Shown: in pieces, positions 1 through 4,909 of the stretch | Position numbering within the stretch: the stretch's first letter is position 1 | Layout of the letters: each line of letters opens with the position of its first letter | From: Campylobacteraceae bacterium | GTDB lineage: Bacteria > Campylobacterota > Campylobacteria > Campylobacterales > Campylobacteraceae | DNA: 7,245 nt | Direction of reading: 5' to 3' | NCBI GenBank assembly: GCA_031256525.1 | Contig: JAIRQK010000014.1 | Location: forward strand, 1-7,245 | The notes under the pieces: model-generated | What the model saw: only the letters and a program-made list of their open reading frames with translations | The model's database searches: none | What the model was told of the DNA's origin: nothing | Position numbers and translations under genes: made by a program

Positions 1-388
1 ATACGCAAAATTTAGTGTTGGAAATAGCAGTAGCTATATGAGTGGGCATTTGCAAACTAAAAATGAAAATAGAGATGAAGCAAAAAAAATAGTCAAAGAG
101 GTAATTGAGGAGTTTGTAAAAAATGGCGTAACCAATAACGAACTTGAACAAGCCAAAAAGTTTTTGCTTGGTTCTGAGCCATTGAGGCTTGAGACACTTT
201 CGCAAAGAATGTCGAGGTCGTTTTCTGAATTTTATAAAGGTTTAGAGATAGGGTATGTTAAGCAGGAGTTAGAGCTTATTGAAAAACTTAGTTTAGAAGA
301 GCTAAATGAGTTTATCGCCTCGCATAAAGAGATAGTAGAGCTTACATTCTCAATAGTAACAAATGAAGACAATAGACCAAAAAGATAG
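1..388 (+). CDS. M16 family zinc peptidase (pitrilysin/PqqL-like), C-terminal part only
   Basis: This is the last 128 residues of a coding region that enters from the left edge; the frame is open from base 2 and ends in TAG at 386-388. The ATG at 38 is internal: the codons before it (YAKFSVGNSSSY) continue the M16 fold. The stretch GHLQTK, the helix with EEFVKNGVTNNELEQAKKF, then LLGSEPLRLETLSQR and a final FSIV match the C-terminal substrate-binding half of M16B peptidases. The catalytic HxxEH motif lies in the N-terminal half and is outside the window, so activity cannot be judged. Members are usually about 400-430 residues and act as periplasmic or processing zinc proteases. The gene overlaps recG by 26 bases, so the two are probably co-transcribed. 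Family assignment is from motif recognition. Confidence 0.88.
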   Translation, partial: YAKFSVGNSSSYMSGHLQTKNENRDEAKKIVKEVIEEFVKNGVTNNELEQAKKFLLGSEPLRLETLSQRMSRSFSEFYKGLEIGYVKQELELIEKLSLEELNEFIASHKEIVELTFSIVTNEDNRPKR

Positions 389-2153
389 CGAACTCTTTAA
401 TAAACTTGGTGTTAGCTCTATTTTGGAGTTAGCACTTATGTTGCCTGTGGATTATAATGATTTGACAATTTCAAACTATCCAAAAATAAACCAAATAAAC
501 ACAACGCAAGTTACGATAAGGAGTATCTCTAAACACCCAAATTTTCTAAAAATAGTTGCATTTGCTTGGAATATGGAAGTTGGAATGATAATTTTCAATC
601 CAAAAAAATTTCATTTTTCACTCTTTTTTGTCGGTGCAACATTTTTCGTACAAGCAAGAGTAGAGCAAAGTTTTGGAAAAATTCAGCTAATTCAGCCAAA
701 AATAGTTACTGATATTGGAAAAATATACGCTGTATATAAAACGAATTTGCAGCAAAAAACTATAAGAGTGCTGATGAATGCTTATCTTAGCGTGAAAAAT
801 TTAGTAGATGAGGGTCTTGATGAAGCAAATGCAAATATCATCTACAATCTTCACAATCCAAAGATTGGTTCAAACTTTCAAAATGCTTACAATAGCTCAC
901 TTTTTAGCATAAAATATCTGGAAATTTTCTCTTTTTTGAAAAAGTTAAATTCAAAGAAAAGGCATTTTAAAGCCTCTGCAAAATTAACGGGAAATGTTGA
1001 AAATTTTGTAAAAAGTTTGCCATTTAAATTGACAAATGACCAAAAAAATGCGATTGGCGATATAAAAGATGACCTTTCAAAAGATATTGCAGCAAAGAGG
1101 GTTATAATGGGCGATGTTGGAAGTGGCAAGACTATAATCATACTATCTTCGGTGATGATAGCCTATCCTAAAAAAGCCATTTTGATGGCACCAACAACCA
1201 TTCTTGCCTATCAAATTTATGAAGAGGCAAAAAAGCTATTGCCTATGCAAATAAAGAGTGTTTTAGTTACGAGTAAAGATAAAAATATGGATTTGGCAGC
1301 GTTTGACTTTATAATAGGAACGCATGTGTTGCTATATAGAGAGCTTCCAAAATGCGATTTGGTTATGATAGATGAACAACATCGCTTTGGAACAACACAA
1401 AGAGATATGATACATAAAATGGTAAGTAGTAGCGAAGTTCACCCTCATTTTTTGCAGTTTAGTGCAACTCCTATCCCAAGAACAATGACACTTATTAACT
1501 CATCTTTGGTTGATTATTCGTTTATAAAAGAGATGCCATTTAAAAAAGAGATATCAAGTTTTGTAATCGGCAAAAGTGGTTTTAAAAATATGCTTATGCA
1601 TATAGAAAACGAGATAAATCGTGATAGGCAAGTTATCGTTATCTATCCGCTTGTTGAAGAGAGTGAAAAGTTAGCATATCAGTCCATAGAGGAGGGAAGG
1701 GCTTTTTGGGAGAAGAAATATAGAGATGTTTATGTAACTTTTGGAAAAGATAAGCAAAAAGAGCAAATTCTTGAAGAATTTAAAAATAGAGGAAAAATAC
1801 TACTTGCAACAACGCTTGTTGAGGTTGGTATCTCTTTACCAAAACTATCAACTATCATAATTGTTGGAGCTGAAAGGCTCGGACTTGCAACGCTTCATCA
1901 ACTTCGTGGGCGAGTTAGTAGAAATGGTCTTAAGGGGTATTGCTATTTATATACAAATCATACCAACAACCAAAGGCTAAACGAATTTATAAAGACAAAT
2001 AGCGGTTTTGATATAGCTGAACTTGATTTGAAATATCGTCAAAGTGGAGATATATTAAGCGGAATTTCACAACATGGTTCGCAATTCAGATATTTTGACA
2101 TAAAAGAGGATAGAGAGATTTTGATAAAAGCACAGAGAGATTTAAAGATATAA
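363..2153 (+). CDS. recG: ATP-dependent DNA helicase RecG
   Basis: A superfamily 2 double-stranded DNA translocase that remodels stalled replication forks and Holliday junctions in the cytoplasm. Visible helicase motifs, by residue: Walker A GDVGSGKT 250-257; motif Ia APTT 276-279; Walker B DEQHRFG 337-343; motif III SATPIPRT 367-374; motif V TTLVEVGI 483-490; motif VI HQLRGRVSR 512-520. The C-terminal RecG tail RQSGDILSG..QHG lies at about 559-572. Residues 1 to about 220 form the OB-fold wedge domain. They are shorter and more divergent than in E. coli RecG (693 residues), and the usual LPxRY motif reads LPVDY at 27-31. A length of 596 residues suits the short RecG form of Campylobacterota. 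The ATG at 363 lies inside the end of the M16 gene and has no clear Shine-Dalgarno sequence, so translational coupling is likely. All ATPase motifs are intact. Confidence 0.95.
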   Translation: MKTIDQKDSELFNKLGVSSILELALMLPVDYNDLTISNYPKINQINTTQVTIRSISKHPNFLKIVAFAWNMEVGMIIFNPKKFHFSLFFVGATFFVQARVEQSFGKIQLIQPKIVTDIGKIYAVYKTNLQQKTIRVLMNAYLSVKNLVDEGLDEANANIIYNLHNPKIGSNFQNAYNSSLFSIKYLEIFSFLKKLNSKKRHFKASAKLTGNVENFVKSLPFKLTNDQKNAIGDIKDDLSKDIAAKRVIMGDVGSGKTIIILSSVMIAYPKKAILMAPTTILAYQIYEEAKKLLPMQIKSVLVTSKDKNMDLAAFDFIIGTHVLLYRELPKCDLVMIDEQHRFGTTQRDMIHKMVSSSEVHPHFLQFSATPIPRTMTLINSSLVDYSFIKEMPFKKEISSFVIGKSGFKNMLMHIENEINRDRQVIVIYPLVEESEKLAYQSIEEGRAFWEKKYRDVYVTFGKDKQKEQILEEFKNRGKILLATTLVEVGISLPKLSTIIIVGAERLGLATLHQLRGRVSRNGLKGYCYLYTNHTNNQRLNEFIKTNSGFDIAELDLKYRQSGDILSGISQHGSQFRYFDIKEDREILIKAQRDLKI

Positions 2154-2158
2154 GAAGA

Positions 2159-2190
2159 TTTATGTGCAAAGAACTCACTTTGCACATAAA
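2159..2190. terminator. Stem-loop between convergent recG and hpf, probable bidirectional terminator
   Basis: The arms TTTATGTGCAAAG (2159-2171) and CTTTGCACATAAA (2178-2190) are perfect reverse complements: 13 bp with a 6-base loop AACTCA. The structure starts 5 bases after the recG stop and ends 11 bases before the hpf stop. This is where a shared terminator for two converging genes is expected. Neither strand has a long U-tract after the stem, so efficiency is uncertain. Confidence 0.65.
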
Positions 2191-2201
2191 AAGAGATTTG
2201 G

Positions 2202-2723
2202 TTAATAAAGGCCGTATTTGTTGTCGCCTTTTTTGTAGATAACTCTCATTTTTGCATCAATATCGTTAAATACATAAAACTGCATTCCACTATCTTTGAG
2301 TCTTTGGAGTGCCTCTTCAATTTCAAGAGGCTTATAAAGCTCTAACTCCATAGGAACTATCTCATCTACTCCATCGATTGTTATCTCATCTATTTCAGCC
2401 TCATTGGAGCTATTTTTTGTCTTTGTAGTTGTCAGTTTATCGTGGTGGCGTCTAAATACTTTATTGGCTCTATCAACTGCTCTATCGATAGCTACATAAA
2501 GGTCTTTATCTTTTTGTTTTATAACTGTTGTTTCTGTTTTTGGAAGGTTGATAGTAAGCTCAACTCCAAAACCTTTTTTTCCATTTTTTTCATCCGCATT
2601 TACTACAACTCTTGTTGATATAATGTCGAGATTATACTTCAAAAGCGAATCAAGTGCATTTTCAATGTAGCTTTTTATAGGGTCAGTCAATTGAATCTGT
2701 TTTCCTGTTATACTTAAATTCAT
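2202..2723 (-). CDS. hpf: Ribosome hibernation promoting factor, long form (HPF/RaiA family)
   Basis: Binds the 30S decoding region and promotes inactive 100S ribosome dimers when growth stops. Residues 1 to about 98 are the HPF/RaiA beta-alpha-beta-beta-beta-alpha domain. It opens with MNLSITGKQIQLTDPIKSYI and ends with the basic helix DRAVDRANKVFRRHHDK (about 80-96). A polar linker (about 97-118) leads to the C-terminal dimerisation domain (about 120-173), recognisable from LYKPLEIEEAL, the FYVFND stretch and the closing YKKGDNKYGLY. The length of 173 residues is typical of long HPF, in which one protein is sufficient for dimerisation. The start is supported by AAGGAG (2729-2734) five bases upstream. 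The gene lies on the same strand as, and 65 bases after, the pilin operon, but a promoter sits in the gap. It converges with recG. Confidence 0.93.
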   Translation of the reverse strand: MNLSITGKQIQLTDPIKSYIENALDSLLKYNLDIISTRVVVNADEKNGKKGFGVELTINLPKTETTVIKQKDKDLYVAIDRAVDRANKVFRRHHDKLTTTKTKNSSNEAEIDEITIDGVDEIVPMELELYKPLEIEEALQRLKDSGMQFYVFNDIDAKMRVIYKKGDNKYGLY

Positions 2724-2728
2724 CTCTT

Positions 2729-2734
2729 CTCCTT
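2729..2734 (-). promoter_or_regulatory. Shine-Dalgarno site of hpf
   Basis: AAGGAG on the minus strand, five bases before the ATG at 2723. It is a strong ribosome binding site that fixes the start of hpf. Confidence 0.8.
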
Positions 2735-2752
2735 ATCTATTAAAATTTCGAA

Positions 2753-2761
2753 ATTATAACA
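2753..2761 (-). promoter_or_regulatory. Extended -10 promoter element for hpf
   Basis: On the minus strand, TGT followed by a perfect TATAAT (2753-2758) lies 29 bases before the hpf start codon. This fits a sigma-70-type extended -10 promoter. The hexamer 17-18 bases further upstream (around 2776-2782, CTAATA or TCTAAT) is a poor -35, as is common in Campylobacterota. A 12-bp palindrome, AATTTCGAAATT (2744-2755), overlaps the downstream edge of the -10 and the expected transcription start, and could be an operator. The promoter call is an inference from consensus and position. Confidence 0.6.
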
Positions 2762-2788
2762 CAAGATGCTTAATCTATTAGATAAAAC

Positions 2789-3250
2789 TTAAGGCTTTTG
2801 CAATGTTCTCCTATGTACTCTAATTGGCTCTGTTGCTGTACCAAGTGTAGTTTCCACAATTGTATCAATGATAACTGTTGGACTAGATGCAACAGTGGCG
2901 ATATTGCTTGCCAATACATTAACATTAGCACAACCTAATGTGCCTGCTGTTGCCGTGAGACCTGCTGTTGTTATGTTATTGCCAATATAGCTAAGTGTCA
3001 TATTTATATTAAAAATATTATCATAGTTAGTATCTATTTTTTGCAAGCATCTGACATTATGATCGTTTGCAGAAAGAGCAAGCAGTGCATACTCTGTAGC
3101 ACTTCTTGCGAGTAGTTCAGCCTGAGCTCTTAAGTAGACATCATATGTCTGCTTTGAAGTTTGAGTTGTAAAACTAAGAGCCAAAGCACCGATAGTTGCG
3201 ATAAAAACTATAAACATTATCGCAGTAAGCAGACTAAAACCTTTTTTCAT
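2789..3250 (-). CDS. Short type IV pilin-like / pseudopilin protein lacking Glu5
   Basis: A class-III leader, MKKG, is followed by FSLLTAIMFIVFIATIGALA: a short basic leader ending in Gly, Phe as mature residue 1, and an N-terminal hydrophobic helix of about 20 residues. This is a substrate pattern for prepilin peptidase. The mature position 5 is Thr (residue 9) where nearly all pilins have Glu. Loss of Glu5 is known for the GspK tip pseudopilin, so an analogous tip position is possible. The helix continues into AQAELLARSATEYALLAL (about 43-60), followed by a small globular part with two cysteines (C68, C107) that could form a disulfide. The ATG overlaps the previous stop by one base (TAATG), and AGGAGG at 3261-3266 lies ten bases upstream. 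It is the last gene of the pilin operon. By position it resembles PilX; the exact family is not identified. Confidence 0.75.
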   Translation of the reverse strand: MKKGFSLLTAIMFIVFIATIGALALSFTTQTSKQTYDVYLRAQAELLARSATEYALLALSANDHNVRCLQKIDTNYDNIFNINMTLSYIGNNITTAGLTATAGTLGCANVNVLASNIATVASSPTVIIDTIVETTLGTATEPIRVHRRTLQKP

Positions 3251-4188
3251 TAAAAAATTACCTCCTCTTTACAAGCAACCAACTTTCTTCCTGCACCACT
3301 TACCTCTGCATCATGCAAACATAGTTTTATTCTTACAGTATTTCCAACTTGGTTGACACGAAAAAGATTGACATGTTCAGCTAAAACAGCTTTTGATGTA
3401 GTAGTGCTATTCCAAGTACCACCACTCCAAGGTTGATAGTTGTAGTACAATACAAGATTGAAGTCATCAGCATTACCCGTTGCTTCTCTTGATATAGCAT
3501 AGGCTGTATGAGCTAAATAGTAGTGTTCAAAAATTGAAGTTGGAGTTTTGCTAACAACATCAAAAGTGGTACTATCTCGCATTCTAACCTGTACTAAGTA
3601 GTTTGGATCAGCAACACCGTTTCTCCAACCGTAACCATTTACTGGATCAAAACCTGCAGGTTTTTGTCTAAATATAAGAGCTGCCGGACTACCACTACCA
3701 ATAGAATTTAAATCAACGGTATTATTAGATAAAACTTTAATTGTATTATTAGCATCAGTTAAGTTGCTACCAGGAGTGCTTAATGTTCCATTGCCGACAC
3801 TTTTATTTGTGTTAACACCATCTAAATCTATAAAGCCACTCCAACCAGGCGGATTTCCAAGCATTGCTTCATTGCTATACCCTATCCATTCAATCACATT
3901 AAAATTCGCAGTTACGCTTTGGTGATTTAGTGGAAGTATGGCATCACCAGTAGCATTAGTCATTCTTGCAACAGCAGTATCCTTTATTCTATATTGCAGT
4001 CTTTTGGCTATCTGCTCAACTGCAATATTGCTTTGAGACTGCAGGTAGTTTATAGTTCTTGCCTGTAGGTAATTTATGTACATTTTGGCTATTATCTGAG
4101 CACCAATTGATGCGATAATACCAAATAGTATTATTACAATAATAACCTCAATCATAGTAAAAGCTCTTTTTTTCACCTCAATCACCAT
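3250..4188 (-). CDS. PilW/GspJ-like minor prepilin
   Basis: The N-terminus MVIEVKKRA, then FTMIEVIIVIILFGIIASIGAQ, is a prepilin methylation/cleavage motif. Cleavage would follow Ala9, giving mature Phe1 and Glu5 (residue 14). Ala rather than Gly before the cut is less common but tolerated. The helix runs into QARTINYLQSQSNIAVEQI (about 42-60), then a large globular part rich in Asn, Gly and Thr. A C-terminal pair, C290 and C306, could form a disulfide loop like those of many pilins. The size (312 residues) and the layout suit the PilW/GspJ class. A GTG at 4176 is an alternative start. It would give the leader MKKRA, matching the MKKG leaders of both neighbours, and AAGGA lies 12 bases upstream of it. 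At the ATG used here the AAGGA directly abuts the start codon. The gene overlaps the previous gene by 7 bases if the ATG is used. Confidence 0.8.
   Translation of the reverse strand: MVIEVKKRAFTMIEVIIVIILFGIIASIGAQIIAKMYINYLQARTINYLQSQSNIAVEQIAKRLQYRIKDTAVARMTNATGDAILPLNHQSVTANFNVIEWIGYSNEAMLGNPPGWSGFIDLDGVNTNKSVGNGTLSTPGSNLTDANNTIKVLSNNTVDLNSIGSGSPAALIFRQKPAGFDPVNGYGWRNGVADPNYLVQVRMRDSTTFDVVSKTPTSIFEHYYLAHTAYAISREATGNADDFNLVLYYNYQPWSGGTWNSTTTSKAVLAEHVNLFRVNQVGNTVRIKLCLHDAEVSGAGRKLVACKEEVIF
3261..3266 (-). promoter_or_regulatory. Shine-Dalgarno site of the short pilin-like gene
   Basis: AGGAGG on the minus strand, inside the end of the PilW-like gene and ten bases before the ATG at 3250. It allows independent initiation in addition to coupling through the TAATG overlap. 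Confidence 0.65.
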
Positions 4189-4907
4189 TCCTTTTCAAGT
4201 AGTTCATAGTCTCCAATATTTGAAGAGTATGCTCTTAGTGTGATATTTATATCCCTTGTTGCATTTGTTGCTGAAACTTTAACCATTTTGATGTTGGTAG
4301 TACCACCAGCACTACCGGTTGTAAAATTAAAATTTACATTATTGCTACCATAACCAGTTGCATTGTCAGTAACATACGTTACATTTGAAGCCAAGTTAAA
4401 ATCCAATATAAAATCCAAAGCACTAAGCTGTGCAGATAAATTGTCATTGTAGCCACTAAAGTCATCAACATCGCTTCTTAAAGTTGTATTACCCCATTCT
4501 GTTACAGAAGAGGTTTCTGTAGTTGGCGTAAGAAGGACAGTGTTAAAAATTGGTATACCATTCAAATCTACAGTTCCTGTATTTATTTCTTGTGTTGCTA
4601 ATACTCTTCTGCCATACAAATGACCAACCCTTGTGTTACTTGCAGTAGCATTAAATGCATTATTGGCTACTGTACCAGTTGTATCTAAAACCATAAGCCT
4701 TCCAGTAGAAGGGTCAACAGTATTTTTATCCCATGGGTGCGAAAGTATAATGCTTGCATGAGCTTTTGCATTTAGTATAGCTTCTTGCTGTAGGGCTATT
4801 TTGATATTGTTGCTTGTTTGAGTTAAAATGAGGGGAAAACTCATAGCAGCAATACCAATCACAACTATCGCAAAGACCAACTCTATTAGTGAAACACCTT
4901 TTTTCAT
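4182..4907 (-). CDS. PilV/GspI-like minor prepilin
   Basis: The leader MKKG, then VSLIELVFAIVVIGIAAMSFPL, has mature Val1, Glu5 and a hydrophobic N-terminal helix, so it should be cut and methylated by prepilin peptidase. The PilV-class pattern SLIELVFAIVVIGI is clear. After the helix, IALQQEAILNAKAHASIILSHPWDKN continues the long alpha spine. The rest is a Thr/Asn-rich beta-type globular domain with no cysteine. I chose the ATG at 4907 (241 residues) because AGGA lies 8 bases upstream of it and the leader then equals the MKKG of its neighbour. The ATG at 4916 adds only MVK, would overlap the upstream gene by 7 bases, and has its ribosome site too close. It lies two bases after the stop of the large GEVED/MshQ-like gene and is surely co-translated with it. 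Confidence 0.82.
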   Translation of the reverse strand: MKKGVSLIELVFAIVVIGIAAMSFPLILTQTSNNIKIALQQEAILNAKAHASIILSHPWDKNTVDPSTGRLMVLDTTGTVANNAFNATASNTRVGHLYGRRVLATQEINTGTVDLNGIPIFNTVLLTPTTETSSVTEWGNTTLRSDVDDFSGYNDNLSAQLSALDFILDFNLASNVTYVTDNATGYGSNNVNFNFTTGSAGGTTNIKMVKVSATNATRDINITLRAYSSNIGDYELLEKEW

Positions 4908-4909
4908 TT

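Noticed and set aside
38..40. ATG as start of a small 116-residue protein
   Set aside because: The frame is open to base 2 and the upstream residues fit the M16 peptidase, so it is an internal Met of a longer gene.
887..1141. 84-residue minus-strand open frame inside recG
   Set aside because: It is antisense to the conserved RecG region that includes the Walker A motif, has a low-complexity Phe/Ile/Ser composition, and has no ribosome site or neighbours; it is a shadow frame.
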